64,000 nt of DNA from Pseudomonas lutea (GCF_000759445.1 NZ_JRMB01000001.1:1364001-1428000); one strand, 5' to 3'. Positions 44,177-53,495 are shown, numbered from the stretch's first letter. A program made the numbers and translations. The notes: a model not told the origin generated them from the sequence alone.

Positions 44177-45265
44177 ATGCACAACGACGCACAAGGACTC
44201 GAATCACTGCTGGCTGAGTTCGCCCGGCGTGACAATCCGCACCTGCCGGATGCCGCGTTGCGTGCCGCCATGCAGCGCTGCGTCGACCATGGCCTCGATC
44301 AACTTCCCTTGCCGGGCAGCGGCCGCACCTTGCTTCGCTGGCAGCGCCTGGCGGCCGTGGCCGGTATCGACCTGCCGCTGCTCAAGCTTTATGAGGGCCA
44401 CACCGACGCCCTCGCCATCCTCCATGAACTGGGATTTAACGCACTGGGCATGCAGTCCGACTTAAACCCGCCGAGCGACCGAAGGGCGGTCGAAGCGCCG
44501 TTTGCCAAGCCCGGGGTCTGGGGGGTGTGGGCGGCAGAACCGCCTGACGCCAGGGTCATCGTCAGTCAGCGCAAAGGCGATCAAGTACAGCTCGACGGTC
44601 GCAAGGCCTGGTGCTCCGGCGCGCAACTGCTCGATTACGCCTTGCTGACTGCGTGGGCGAGCGATGGCACGCCGCACCTGGTGGCTGTTGACCTCAAACA
44701 ACAGAGCGTCAGCTTTGTCAGTCAGCACTGGCAGGCCGTGGGCATGGCGAGTACCGCCAGCGTCGATGTGCATTTTGAACGGGCAGTCGGCTTTTGTGTC
44801 GGCGACAGTGGTGGCTACCTCTCCCGCCCCGGGTTCTGGCAGGGCGGCGGCGGCATCGCTGCGGCCTGGTATGGCGCGGCAGTGGCGCTGGCGAACGTCC
44901 TGCGCAGGCATCGACAAGAAGGACGTGCCGAACCCCACGCCGATGCCCATCTAGGGGCCGTTGATGCAGCGCTGGCTGGCGCTGCAGCGTCCTTGCGTGA
45001 ATGCGCCGGATGGATCGATGCGCACCCGCAGCAGGATGCAAGTCTGCCCGTGCAGCGCCTGCGTGCGCAGGTTGAAATGGCCGTCGAGCAGGTGTGTCGG
45101 CATGTCGGCCGGGCGCTGGGCGCGACGCCTTTCTGCCGCGATCCGCACTTCGCCCGGCTGGCCGCTGACCTGCCCGTGTTTATCCGACAAAGTCACGCTG
45201 AACGGGACCTGGCGCACCTGGGCCAGCGAGTCGCCGCGAGCGCAACCGAGGACTGGTCTCTATGA
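44177..45265 (+). CDS. Acyl-CoA dehydrogenase-like protein
   Basis: A 362-residue protein that resembles acyl-CoA dehydrogenases of the divergent type found beside PIG-L deacetylases. The middle beta domain shows QLDGRKAWCSGAQLLDYALL, the counterpart of GxKxFxSGAxxAD, and QHWQAVGMASTASVDVHFE. The C-terminal part is a four-helix bundle. I cannot point to a clear catalytic Glu, so the reaction is uncertain. It may oxidise an acyl or amino group in a glycolipid-like pathway (inference). Its stop overlaps the next start as ATGA. Confidence 0.72.
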   Translation: MHNDAQGLESLLAEFARRDNPHLPDAALRAAMQRCVDHGLDQLPLPGSGRTLLRWQRLAAVAGIDLPLLKLYEGHTDALAILHELGFNALGMQSDLNPPSDRRAVEAPFAKPGVWGVWAAEPPDARVIVSQRKGDQVQLDGRKAWCSGAQLLDYALLTAWASDGTPHLVAVDLKQQSVSFVSQHWQAVGMASTASVDVHFERAVGFCVGDSGGYLSRPGFWQGGGGIAAAWYGAAVALANVLRRHRQEGRAEPHADAHLGAVDAALAGAAASLRECAGWIDAHPQQDASLPVQRLRAQVEMAVEQVCRHVGRALGATPFCRDPHFARLAADLPVFIRQSHAERDLAHLGQRVAASATEDWSL

Positions 45266-46023
45266 ATGAAGCATCCCCTTTTGGCGTCAGCGGAACCTCC
45301 TTGAGCGCCTGGCAAGACAGTGTCGCGCTACGCGGTGTGCGCCCCGTTACCCTCGAAGAACTGGTACCGCCCGGGGCGCGCCTGGTAGTGCTTGCGCCGC
45401 ACCCCGACGATGAAGTGCTGACCTGCGGCGGGCTGCTTGCCGCGATGGCTCGACGCCAGGATGAGGTGCAGCTGATCGCCGTCACTGATGGCGAGGGCAG
45501 CCATCCGGGCTCGCCGCTGTGGCCCGTACAGCGCCTGCAAGCCGAGCGTCCCCGGGAAAGCGAGCACGCGGTGGCACACCTGGGCCTCGACGTCATGCGG
45601 TTGTCCTGGCAACGGCTCGGCCTGCGCGACGGGCAGGTCGCCGAGCAGGCCGAATCACTGATAGCGCTGCTCAGCGAAGACCTGCGCCCTTCGGATGTCC
45701 TGGTCACCACCTGGCGCCACGACGGCCACTGTGATCACGAAGCGGTTGGCCACTGCGCTGCCCAGGCGGCCGCCAACAGCGGCGCGACGCTGGTGGAAAT
45801 CCCGGTCTGGGCATGGCACTGGGCCGAGCCCAACGACCCGCGCATTCCATGGGAGCAGGCGCGTAAATTCTGGCTCAGCGACGAGCAACTGCAACGCAAG
45901 CGAAAAGCAGTCGGCGCTCATCTGAGCCAGCTTGAAAGCGACCCCAGCACCGGCGCCCCCCCGGTCCTGAGCCCGGTAACGCTGGAGCGTCTCCTGCAGC
46001 CATTCGAACTGGTATTTCTATGA
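45262..46023 (+). CDS. PIG-L/LmbE-family deacetylase
   Basis: A 253-residue zinc-dependent N-deacetylase of the LmbE/PIG-L family. The N-terminal Zn motif is LAPHPDDEVLTCGG (H47, D50) and the second is HDGHCDHEAVGH, with HxxH. It probably removes an acetyl group from an N-acetylglucosamine-type compound. The gene is flanked on both sides by four-base ATGA overlaps, so the three proteins are made together. No signal peptide. Confidence 0.9.
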   Translation: MNEASPFGVSGTSLSAWQDSVALRGVRPVTLEELVPPGARLVVLAPHPDDEVLTCGGLLAAMARRQDEVQLIAVTDGEGSHPGSPLWPVQRLQAERPRESEHAVAHLGLDVMRLSWQRLGLRDGQVAEQAESLIALLSEDLRPSDVLVTTWRHDGHCDHEAVGHCAAQAAANSGATLVEIPVWAWHWAEPNDPRIPWEQARKFWLSDEQLQRKRKAVGAHLSQLESDPSTGAPPVLSPVTLERLLQPFELVFL

Positions 46024-46619
46024 GCATTACTGGTGAGTATTTCGACGATCTGTTCGCCAACAGCGACGATCCCTGGGCGTTTCGCACCCGCTGGTACGAA
46101 CACCGCAAACGTGACCTGACCCTGGCAATGCTCCCTCGTCAGCGCTACGCGCGAGCTTTCGAACCGGGTTGCGCCAACGGCGAACTGAGCCTGCGCCTGG
46201 CGCAACGGTGTGACGCCTTGCTGTGCATGGACATGAGCGCCCGGGCCGTGACGCTGGCCCGTGAACGGCTGAGCGCACATCCCCACGTCGAGGTGCTGGA
46301 GGGCTGCCTGCCGCAGGACTGGCCGGCCGGCGCATTCGACCTGGTGGTTATCAGCGAATGGGCTTACTACCTCACGCCCGAGGCTTTCGCCGAAATCATC
46401 GAGCGCGTCCGCGAAAGCCTGACACCGGACGGCACGGTGCTGGCCTGCCATTGGCTGCACCCCATCGAAGGTTGCCCGATGGACGGCCGCGACGTGCATC
46501 AAGTGCTGGCGCGACACCTGGCAATGGAGCGCACGATTCGGCACGAGGAGCGCGACATTCTGCTGGAGGTGTGGAGCAAGGACCCCCGCGGGATCGACCT
46601 CGCCGAAGCCGTGCTTTGA
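46020..46619 (+). CDS. NodS-like SAM-dependent methyltransferase
   Basis: A 199-residue class I methyltransferase. The SAM motif is AFEPGCANGELSLRLAQRCD, followed by MDMSARAV and LPQDWPAGAFDLVVISEW. The overall pattern fits the NodS family, whose best-known member N-methylates a deacetylated amino sugar of Nod factor. Coming after a PIG-L deacetylase it could N-methylate the amine the deacetylase exposes (inference). It overlaps the deacetylase gene by four bases and ends one base before a convergent GNAT gene. Confidence 0.88.
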   Translation: MSITGEYFDDLFANSDDPWAFRTRWYEHRKRDLTLAMLPRQRYARAFEPGCANGELSLRLAQRCDALLCMDMSARAVTLARERLSAHPHVEVLEGCLPQDWPAGAFDLVVISEWAYYLTPEAFAEIIERVRESLTPDGTVLACHWLHPIEGCPMDGRDVHQVLARHLAMERTIRHEERDILLEVWSKDPRGIDLAEAVL

Positions 46620-46620
46620 C

Positions 46621-47430
46621 TCACACCAGCCGCGGTCCGTTTAGCTTTTGCCCGCCCGCCTCGCCCAGACGATCGTTGGCGAACAGCCGCGCCTGACGGG
46701 TCAGGTGGTCGATGTGGCGATCACGCTGCTTCTCCGCATCCGTCATGGCACGCTTGCCGTGCTGCTTGAGCAGGTAGCTGTGGATCTGGCGTACTTCCAG
46801 CGAACTGTAAATCGGCGCCACGTCCAGGACGGCCAGCAAGCCTTCGCTCTGCCGCGTCCGGGTGTTCATCAGTACCTGTGGGCCGCGCGCGCCCAACACA
46901 TTAAAGCCCAGCGCTTCGAACACCGGCACTTTGGGGACGAAGCACGCGAGCTCGGCGTGTGGATATCGGTCGGTCATCAGCTTCAGCATGGCCCGCGCGA
47001 CACCCTGACGGCGGCGCGCCGTCTGGACCGCCATGTACGCCACGGAGCAGGCCCGCTCAACGTCTTGGAGCACCGCAGGCTGCTGATGGGTTGGATGCTC
47101 GTTCAGCCGGTCCTGTGAGGGGGCATCTTGTGCGGCCGCTTCCGTCACCGGCAGGCAGAGCAGGAAGCCGATGACCACCGAAGGGTCCTCGGCGTCGAGC
47201 GCCACGATCAACTCCACTGCGAGCCCGAGCGAACCGTCCATTGCCTGCAGGTACTGGTGCACCTCGTGACCGACGCCGTATTGATAGAGCGAGTACAGGG
47301 GGTTGCTCGGCGCGATCGCGACCATGCTGATGTCGGTGACATAGTCGATCACCATTTGCATGATTTGGCTTTTGATGAATTCGGGCGGGGTTGTGTCAAG
47401 ACGGGTGACGGTGAACGTGGGGCTGAGCAT
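46621..47430 (-). CDS. GNAT-family N-acetyltransferase, 269 aa
   Basis: The central part carries the acetyl-CoA motif VAYMAVQTARRRQGVARAML, with RRxGxA. The C-terminal third (EVRQIHSYLLKQHGKRAMTD) is helical and basic and unusual for the family, so this is a longer GNAT member. No substrate can be inferred. It converges with the methyltransferase trio, leaving one base between the stops. The start MLSPTFTVTRLD is the first ATG, preceded by AGGATCACC. Confidence 0.78.
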   Translation of the reverse strand: MLSPTFTVTRLDTTPPEFIKSQIMQMVIDYVTDISMVAIAPSNPLYSLYQYGVGHEVHQYLQAMDGSLGLAVELIVALDAEDPSVVIGFLLCLPVTEAAAQDAPSQDRLNEHPTHQQPAVLQDVERACSVAYMAVQTARRRQGVARAMLKLMTDRYPHAELACFVPKVPVFEALGFNVLGARGPQVLMNTRTRQSEGLLAVLDVAPIYSSLEVRQIHSYLLKQHGKRAMTDAEKQRDRHIDHLTRQARLFANDRLGEAGGQKLNGPRLV

Positions 47431-47629
47431 GGTGATCCTGAGTCTGTGGCTGGACTGCGCAAGGCGCTTCGCATCGCATCGCGAGGTGCATCATACCCGC
47501 CTTGCCCTGGAGTGGGGCCCCTTGCTGCCCGGCGCTGTGTCCCGAATCACCGGCCGCAGATACGCCAAGCGCCAGGCGCCAGGCCCGGGTGTTGAGCGGT
47601 GAAAAGCCTGGTCAAGTGAAAAGCCTGAT

Positions 47630-48100
47630 TTAGTGCGAAGCCCAATGCGCAACTTTGCGCTGAACGTCTGCGGCGCCCGCCAGGCACTTTTCTGCAGACA
47701 CCGACAACGCGCTGCGGGCAAGCGTCGTCACGGGTTTACCGGGCGGCGAGTAGATCGTGATGTGATGCGCGCCCCTGGTCTCAAACTCGATGCGGGCGCC
47801 ATCCTCAAGGTGCAGCGCCTCGTCTGAATACTTCCCGTCCAGCGCCTGATAATAAGGCGGCGCGCTGAGACAGGTGCGCAAGCCACCGTCATCAAAAATC
47901 TCGACGAAGAAGGTCCCGCCAGCGTGAGGCCCGGCCCACAGACCCGTGAGGTCTTCAGGCGGCGGCGTGGCGCTCACCGAGGCGTAATCCACCAGCGACA
48001 ACCCGCTGGCCTTCGGGGATGTGCAGCCCGCTGCGCTCGACAAGCCCACCGCCAACAGCAGCATCAGCGCGGCTTCGGCTCGTTTGAATCTCATATCCAT
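47630..48100 (-). CDS. Predicted lipoprotein, 156 aa
   Basis: The N-terminal segment AALMLLLAVGLSSAAGCTSP is a signal peptide with a lipobox-like SAAGC. The mature part has LTGLWAGPHAGGTFFVEIF, a lipocalin-like or beta-barrel start, and two further cysteines. Either of two close ATGs (48100 or 48094) could start it. I do not recognise a family. It lies alone on the minus strand upstream of gcd. Confidence 0.65.
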   Translation of the reverse strand: MDMRFKRAEAALMLLLAVGLSSAAGCTSPKASGLSLVDYASVSATPPPEDLTGLWAGPHAGGTFFVEIFDDGGLRTCLSAPPYYQALDGKYSDEALHLEDGARIEFETRGAHHITIYSPPGKPVTTLARSALSVSAEKCLAGAADVQRKVAHWASH

Positions 48101-48240
48101 AAGAACGTGAACTTCCCGTGTTTCGTAGGGCGGCAGCAGCCAGTGCTTGCAGACCTGTCTGCCGCTTCATGCTGAAGATGACTTTAGTACGCTGCCCTGC
48201 CCGTCGCAAACCGCACTGACGGGATGCATTTTGCGATTCC

Positions 48241-48273
48241 CGATCTGAATGGTTTTTGCGCGCTATCAGATCG
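48241..48273. promoter_or_regulatory. 8-bp dyad upstream of gcd
   Basis: CGATCTGA and TCAGATCG are perfect complements separated by 17 bases. A TATGCT hexamer that could be a -10 box lies 12 bases downstream of it. It is about 130 bases before the gcd start and may be an operator for glucose control. Confidence 0.4.
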
Positions 48274-48402
48274 CAAATCCGACCTATGCTTGAAAAAAGC
48301 GCGTGGTCAGTGACGCCGAAACATTTCATCTTCCGACGCGGTGGATTGTTGAACCCCAATTACGGCGCACAGTCCATGCACTACACCTAGGGGGGATCAT
48401 CG

Positions 48403-50811
48403 ATGAACGACTTATCAAAAGCTTCAGGGCTGAGGCGTTTCACATCCATCATTGCAGGCATCTTCGCTCTGTTTCTGTTGGTAGGCGGTATCTGGCTGCT
48501 CACGTTGGGCGGCTCTTTTTATTACCTGTTTATGGGCGTTGCGCTGTTGGTATTCGCTGCGCTGTTGTGGCGACGCTCGCCTGCTTCGCTATGGCTGTAC
48601 GGCGCGCTGATGCTGATCACTGTGGTCTGGGGCTTGTGGGAAGCAAGTACAGATTTCTGGGCGTTGGTGCCGCGCTTCGACATCCTTGGGGTGCTGGGCC
48701 TGTGGCTGCTGATTCCGGCGGTGACGCGGGACATTCCGGCGCGCCTGAAGCCCGGCAAGACCTTTCTTTCTGCAACACTGGCCCTGGCAATTGCTGTGCT
48801 GGTTTACTCGATCTTCAACGATCCGCAGGAAATCAACGGCAGCATGGCCACCGCGCAACCCGCGCAGCATCAGCCGGTTGAAGGGATCGCCAACGGTGAC
48901 TGGCCGGCCTATGGCCGTTCGCAGTCAGGAACGCGTTACTCTCCGCTGACCCAGATCAACGAAGGCAACGTCAAAGACCTGCAGGTGGCCTGGACCTTCA
49001 ACAGCGGCGAATCGAAAACCGCCAACGATTCCGGTGAAACCACCAACGAGCTGACGCCGATCAAGATCGGCGACAACATGTACATCTGCACCACCCACCA
49101 GATTCTGGTGGCGCTGGACCCGGCCACGGGTAAAGAGAAGTGGAGATTCGATCCCAAGCTCAAATCCGATCCCTCCTTCCAGCACTTGACCTGCCGTGGC
49201 GTTGCCTACTTTGATCAGGCCGACACCGCGCAATTCGCCAAGAGCCTGGAAGGCGCGCAGCCGGCCACCACCAGCTGCCCGCGCAAAGTGTTCCTGCCGG
49301 TCAACGATGGGCGTCTGTTCGCGATCAATGCCGACAACGGCACCCCTTGCGCCGACTTCGCCAATAACGGCGAGCTGGATCTGCTGCACTTGCAGCCTTA
49401 CCCGTATCCGGGTGGCCTCGAACCTACCTCCCCGCCTGTGGTGACCGGCACTACGGTGATCATCGGTGGTTCGGTGACCGACAACCTGTCGGTGCATGAG
49501 CCTTCCGGCGCCATCCGCGGTTACGACGTCCACACCGGCAAGTTGAAGTGGATTTTCGACACGGGCGCAGAAGACCCCAATGCCATTCCAGGCGACGGCC
49601 AGACACTGGTCAACAACTCGCCTAACGCTTGGGCGCCGCTCGCTTACGACGCTAAAACCGACGTGGTTTACGTACCGACCGGCAATCCGACGCCAGACAT
49701 CTGGGGTGGCAACCGCACGCCGGTGATGGAGCGCTATGCCAGTTCGATCGTTGCAATGAACGGCTCCACCGGCAAGCTGGTGTGGAGCTTCCAGACCACT
49801 CACCACGACCTGTGGGACATGGACGTGCCGGCTCAGCCTACCCTCGCTGACGTCAAGACCGGGACCGGCGAGGCGGTGCCTGCGGTGTATGTGCCGACCA
49901 AGGCCGGCAACCTGTTCGTCCTTGACCGTCGCGATGGCAAGCCAATCGTGCCGGTACACGAGATGCCGGTGCCTGCCGGTGAAGCCGCGCCGGGTGATCG
50001 TGTCAGTCCTACTCAGCCGCGCTCGGACCTTAACCTGACGTCGATCCAGACGCTGTCCGACAAGGAAATGTGGGGCGCGACCATGTTCGACCAACTGGTC
50101 TGCCGCGTGATTTTCAAGCAGCTGTCCTACAACGGCCAGTACACACCGCCGTCGGAGCAAGGCACGCTGGTGTTCCCGGGCAACCTGGGCGTGTTCGAAT
50201 GGGGCGGCATTTCGGTGAACGCCGATCGTCAGGTCGCGTTGATGAACCCGATGGCGCTGCCGTTCGTGTCCAAGCTGATTCCTCGTGGTCCGAACAATCC
50301 CCTCTGGCCTAAAGAAGGCCTGACCGGTACCGGCACCGGGACCGAAATGGGTATCCAGCCGCAATATGGCGTTCCGTACGGCGTGGAAATCAATGCCTTC
50401 CTGTCGCCGTTGGGCCTGCCGTGCAAAGAGCCGGCCTGGGGCTACGTTGCCGGCGTTGACATGAAGACCCACGACGTGGTCTGGCGCAAGCGCATCGGTA
50501 CCATCCGCGACAGCCTGAAAGGCATTCAACTGCCGCCGCTGAAAATCGGTGTGCCCATGCTCGGCGGCCCTATCTCGACTGCGGGCAACCTGATGTTCAT
50601 CGCCGGTACGCAGGACAACTACCTGCGCGCCTTCAACGTGACCAATGGCGATTTGCTGTGGGAAGCACGCCTGCCGGCAGGTGGTCAGGCAACGCCAATG
50701 ACCTACGAGAGCAATGGCAAACAGTACATTGTGATCATGGCCGGCGGGCACGGCTCGTTCGGCACGAAAATGGGCGATTCGCTGATCGCCTACGCGCTGC
50801 CGTCGAAATGA
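48403..50811 (+). CDS. gcd: Membrane-bound PQQ-dependent glucose dehydrogenase
   Basis: An 802-residue quinoprotein that oxidises glucose to gluconolactone in the periplasm and passes electrons to ubiquinone. Five membrane helices span about residues 10-145. The PQQ beta-propeller follows, starting WPAYGRSQSGTRYSPLTQIN. The catalytic-site block is SFQTTHHDLWDMDVPAQPTL, with the Asp that corresponds to D466 of E. coli Gcd. The C-terminal propeller repeat has PMTYESNGKQYIVIMAGGHG. It causes gluconate production and phosphate solubilisation in Pseudomonas. The start follows GGGGGATCATCG. PQQ genes are not in the window. Confidence 0.97.
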   Translation: MNDLSKASGLRRFTSIIAGIFALFLLVGGIWLLTLGGSFYYLFMGVALLVFAALLWRRSPASLWLYGALMLITVVWGLWEASTDFWALVPRFDILGVLGLWLLIPAVTRDIPARLKPGKTFLSATLALAIAVLVYSIFNDPQEINGSMATAQPAQHQPVEGIANGDWPAYGRSQSGTRYSPLTQINEGNVKDLQVAWTFNSGESKTANDSGETTNELTPIKIGDNMYICTTHQILVALDPATGKEKWRFDPKLKSDPSFQHLTCRGVAYFDQADTAQFAKSLEGAQPATTSCPRKVFLPVNDGRLFAINADNGTPCADFANNGELDLLHLQPYPYPGGLEPTSPPVVTGTTVIIGGSVTDNLSVHEPSGAIRGYDVHTGKLKWIFDTGAEDPNAIPGDGQTLVNNSPNAWAPLAYDAKTDVVYVPTGNPTPDIWGGNRTPVMERYASSIVAMNGSTGKLVWSFQTTHHDLWDMDVPAQPTLADVKTGTGEAVPAVYVPTKAGNLFVLDRRDGKPIVPVHEMPVPAGEAAPGDRVSPTQPRSDLNLTSIQTLSDKEMWGATMFDQLVCRVIFKQLSYNGQYTPPSEQGTLVFPGNLGVFEWGGISVNADRQVALMNPMALPFVSKLIPRGPNNPLWPKEGLTGTGTGTEMGIQPQYGVPYGVEINAFLSPLGLPCKEPAWGYVAGVDMKTHDVVWRKRIGTIRDSLKGIQLPPLKIGVPMLGGPISTAGNLMFIAGTQDNYLRAFNVTNGDLLWEARLPAGGQATPMTYESNGKQYIVIMAGGHGSFGTKMGDSLIAYALPSK

Positions 50812-50828
50812 TCGGCGGTTGAGCGAAA

Positions 50829-50859
50829 AAAAGAAGCCCGAGTGATCGGGCTTCTTTTT
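50829..50859. terminator. Bidirectional terminator after gcd
   Basis: AAGAAGCCCG and CGGGCTTCTT form a stem around AGTGAT, with A-rich and T-rich flanks on the two sides. It ends gcd and can also end the convergent gene at 50923. Confidence 0.92.
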
Positions 50860-50922
50860 GTCTGCTGTTTTTGAAGGTCTTGCATCGGACGGGTCGAGCG
50901 CAGCCGGGTCGGCTTAAGGCCG

Positions 50923-51153
50923 CTAAGGCATGTACTCATCCGTGTCGACATCTCCTACACGCAGTTCACGCACACCGCTGTCGGACTCAAAGCGGATGAC
51001 GGCGCCGTGGCCCTGGGTGAGGGTCAGCACATGCTCAATCAGGGTGGCCTGATCCTCTGCCACCCTGATTACCTTGTAGCCATGGGCCTTGAGCAATTTC
51101 CATTGCGGCCCGTCTGCTTCGATTCTGAACACGTCCATGGCAGGCATCACCAT
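50923..51153 (-). CDS. Small hypothetical protein, 76 aa
   Basis: A small beta-alpha-beta protein (MVMPAMDVFRIEADGPQWKL at the start; GAVIRFESDSGVRELRVGD near the end). The pattern of a strand, a helix (EDQATLIEHVLTLTQ) and two strands resembles DUF2188-like proteins, but the match is not certain. The start was set at ATG 51153 because CTGGAACAACG precedes it; other ATGs at 51186, 51147 and 51138 are possible. It may be transcribed with the gene at 51203. Confidence 0.6.
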   Translation of the reverse strand: MVMPAMDVFRIEADGPQWKLLKAHGYKVIRVAEDQATLIEHVLTLTQGHGAVIRFESDSGVRELRVGDVDTDEYMP

Positions 51154-51202
51154 CGTTGTTCCAGGCGTGCAGTGACATCTGCGCACGCCGATTGCGGCTG
51201 TC

Positions 51203-51451
51203 TCAGGCGCTTTCGATGACGCCCGTCATTGCAGTGAAGTGGGTCTGGCGATTCTTGAGTTTTTCCAGGACCTCTTCCGGCGTGGATTCACGAAACACCA
51301 CCATGTGCCCGACTTCCTTGCCGCCCTCGGTGACCCGCTCAATGTCGTTGATCATCCAGGTTTTGAGTTCGTCGACGCTGATGCCCAGTTGCTCGGCAAC
51401 CTGACCATGGAACCGTTCTGCGTCGTATTGGTTGAATTCGTCGTTGTTCAT
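51203..51451 (-). CDS. Small hypothetical protein, 82 aa
   Basis: MNNDEFNQYDAERFHGQVAE begins an 82-residue acidic protein with two predicted helices and a C-terminal KLKNRQTHFTAMTGVIESA. It has no cysteines or membrane segments. The ribosome site is AGGAAGCCAACGTC. I do not recognise a family. It precedes the 76-residue gene by 50 bases in the same direction. Confidence 0.6.
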   Translation of the reverse strand: MNNDEFNQYDAERFHGQVAEQLGISVDELKTWMINDIERVTEGGKEVGHMVVFRESTPEEVLEKLKNRQTHFTAMTGVIESA

Positions 51452-51566
51452 GACGTTGGCTTCCTTAAGCGAGTGTAACTGTCAGGCCGCAGCAGGCCGG
51501 CACAGTTCACTCCCTGAAGACGCACGGCGTTGCGCATCGCAGCTGGCGCCGAACTACTGCGCCTGA

Positions 51567-52400
51567 CTACTGGGCCTGACTACCGCGCAGGCCGCCGCCC
51601 ATCCAGGGGCTGTAGTTGAAGAACACGGTGCCCCTGGCAACGCCGGAGGCATCCACCTCAAACCCCGGCATTTGAGCGAGATCCAAGTGCTTGCACTGTT
51701 CAGTCAGCCTCGCCTGCAGCGCATTGTCGTATTTGAACGCGTCCAGCCTGTCGAGGTGACGCTCCAGATTGACGACGCACTCCTGGACCTTGCCTTGCTT
51801 GTCCGCCAGGTACTCGAAGGTGACGACACCCATGCTGTCGGGCGGTGACTTCATCAACGTGCGCTCGGCGAAATAGCGTGCCTGTGCGGATTGTTGATAT
51901 CGGCCCTGCATGGAGAGTCGCTGGCGCTCGTTCATCGAAAGAAAGATCAAGGGCGCAACGACTTTCAAACCGTCCTGGTCGAGCCGTTCCGGAGGCACCG
52001 GCGGGAACACGGCGCTCCAACAGGCCGCCTTTGAAAGCTCGGCAAGCCGCGGATTCGCCGAGAACAAGCCGGTGGCGTGGGTGTCGCAACTGACGACCGC
52101 ATTGCTGCGATCAATCTGCACGACGAGCCGCACTTCTCCGGTCAACCCATCGCTGTTGGCGTCCATCGCCGCATTACCGATAGCTGACTGGAAACGCCTG
52201 ACGAATTGATCGAAGCGCTGCTTTTTGGTGGCTTCGGCGCTGGGCGCGGACTCGGCAGCTGCGGACGCCGCAGAAGGCGAGGCGACCTGGTGTGACTGGC
52301 AGCCTGTAACGGCAGCAGCCATGACGGCGCTGATCAGGAGTCGGCCGCAGAAGGACGTGGGGAGAAGACGAGGGAGACGAAACGATGGGCAAGCGGGCAA
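51567..52400 (-). CDS. Predicted lipoprotein with TonB-C-like domain, 277 aa
   Basis: A signal peptide with lipobox VTGC (LLISAVMAAAVTGCQSHQ, about residues 22-39) is followed by a Ser/Ala-rich linker. A domain with GLTGEVRLVVQIDRSNAVVS, then NPRLAELSKAACWSAVFPPV, follows, resembling the C-terminal domain of TonB or energy-transducer proteins. A second domain has MGVVTFEYLADKQGKVQECVV. It probably sits in the periplasm. No exbB/exbD genes are near, so a true TonB role is doubtful. Confidence 0.6.
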   Translation of the reverse strand: MPACPSFRLPRLLPTSFCGRLLISAVMAAAVTGCQSHQVASPSAASAAAESAPSAEATKKQRFDQFVRRFQSAIGNAAMDANSDGLTGEVRLVVQIDRSNAVVSCDTHATGLFSANPRLAELSKAACWSAVFPPVPPERLDQDGLKVVAPLIFLSMNERQRLSMQGRYQQSAQARYFAERTLMKSPPDSMGVVTFEYLADKQGKVQECVVNLERHLDRLDAFKYDNALQARLTEQCKHLDLAQMPGFEVDASGVARGTVFFNYSPWMGGGLRGSQAQ

Positions 52401-52497
52401 GAGAAATCATCCTTGAAAGGCAAAAAGACGCGTGAAGATACCGCCGCACATCCCGATGCGCTACCCGACGAAGGCAATATGAACACGCGAAGGCCCT

Positions 52498-53355
52498 GCT
52501 TCAGCCGGGAAGGCGTGGGGTGTCACGCTGCGAAACTGACGGTGCGTCCAAGGGCCTCTTCCCGGCTGAAGCCGGTCCCACCAACAGCAATGGTGTGCAT
52601 CCTGTAGGACCGGCTTCAGCCGGGAAGGCATTGAGTGTCACGCTGCGAAATTTTATGGTGCTTCCAAGGGCCTCTTCCCGGCTGAAGCCGGTCCTACTGA
52701 CAGCAATCGCGTGCATTCTGTAGGACCGGCTTTAGCCGGGGAGGCGTGGGGTGTCACGCTGCGAAATCTATGGTGTTGCCGATGCCCTCTTCCCGGCTGA
52801 AGCCGGTCCCACCAACAGCAATGGTGTGCATCCTGTGGGACCGGCTTCAGCCGGGAAGGCATTGAGTGTCACGCTGCGAAATTTTATGGTGCTTCCAAGG
52901 GCCTCTTCCCGGCTGAAGCCGGTCCTACTGACAGCAATCGCGTGCATTCTGTAGGACCGGCTTTAGCCGGGAAGGCGTCGGTTGTCACGCTGCGAAACTG
53001 ACGGTGCGTCCAAGGGCCTCTTCCCGGCTGAAGCCGGTCCTACTGAAAGGCAATCGCGTGGATCCTGTGGGACCGGCTTCAGCCGGGAAGGCATTGAGTG
53101 TCACGCTGCGAAATTTTATGGTGCTTCCAAGGGCCTCTTCCCGGCTGAAGCCGGTCCTACTGACAGCAATCGCGTGCATTCTGTAGGACCGGCTTTAGCC
53201 GGGAAGGCGTCGGTCGTCACGCTGCAAAACTGACGGTGCGTCCAAGGGCCTCTTCCCGGCTGAAGCCGGTCCCACTGAAAAGCAATCGCGTGGATTCTTT
53301 GGGACCGGCATTGGAACGCGGTTGGTATTGTGAGACCGGCTTTAGCCGGGAAGGC
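52498..53355. repeat. REP array with 231-bp higher-order period
   Basis: About seven inverted REP pairs lie in tandem. The forward arm is GGACCGGCTTCAGCCGGGAA and the reverse arm is TTCCCGGCTGAAGCCGGTCC. Spacers alternate between two kinds: TGTCACGCTGCGAAA plus a variable part inside the pair, and ACTGACAGCAATCGCGTGCA between pairs. The marker CATTGAGTGTCACGCTG recurs at 52629, 52860 and 53092, so two pairs form a 231-232-base unit that is repeated about three times. A degenerate copy ends the array at about 53310-53355. It lies just before crtZ; open frames through it are repeat artefacts. Confidence 0.95.
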
Positions 53356-53495
53356 TCCGGGCGCCACGCTGCATGTGCCAAGCGGGTCCCGCCCAAAGCG
53401 ACAAGCCGGGCTCCGTGCGGGCCAGCGGCGTGCGACAATCACGCACCGAACACCGTCGGCCTTTTAAGGGTCTGACGCTGAGACCTTCCCTGCGG

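Noticed and set aside
48925..50751. 608-codon minus-strand frame over gcd
   Set aside because: Antisense shadow of the PQQ dehydrogenase; no plausible protein features.
52520..53233. Several 60-100-codon frames with KGLFPAEAGPT-type peptides
   Set aside because: They are translations of the REP array on either strand.
52498..53355. CRISPR-like regular array
   Set aside because: The repeats are palindromic REP pairs with spacers that are themselves repeated, not unique, and there are no cas genes.
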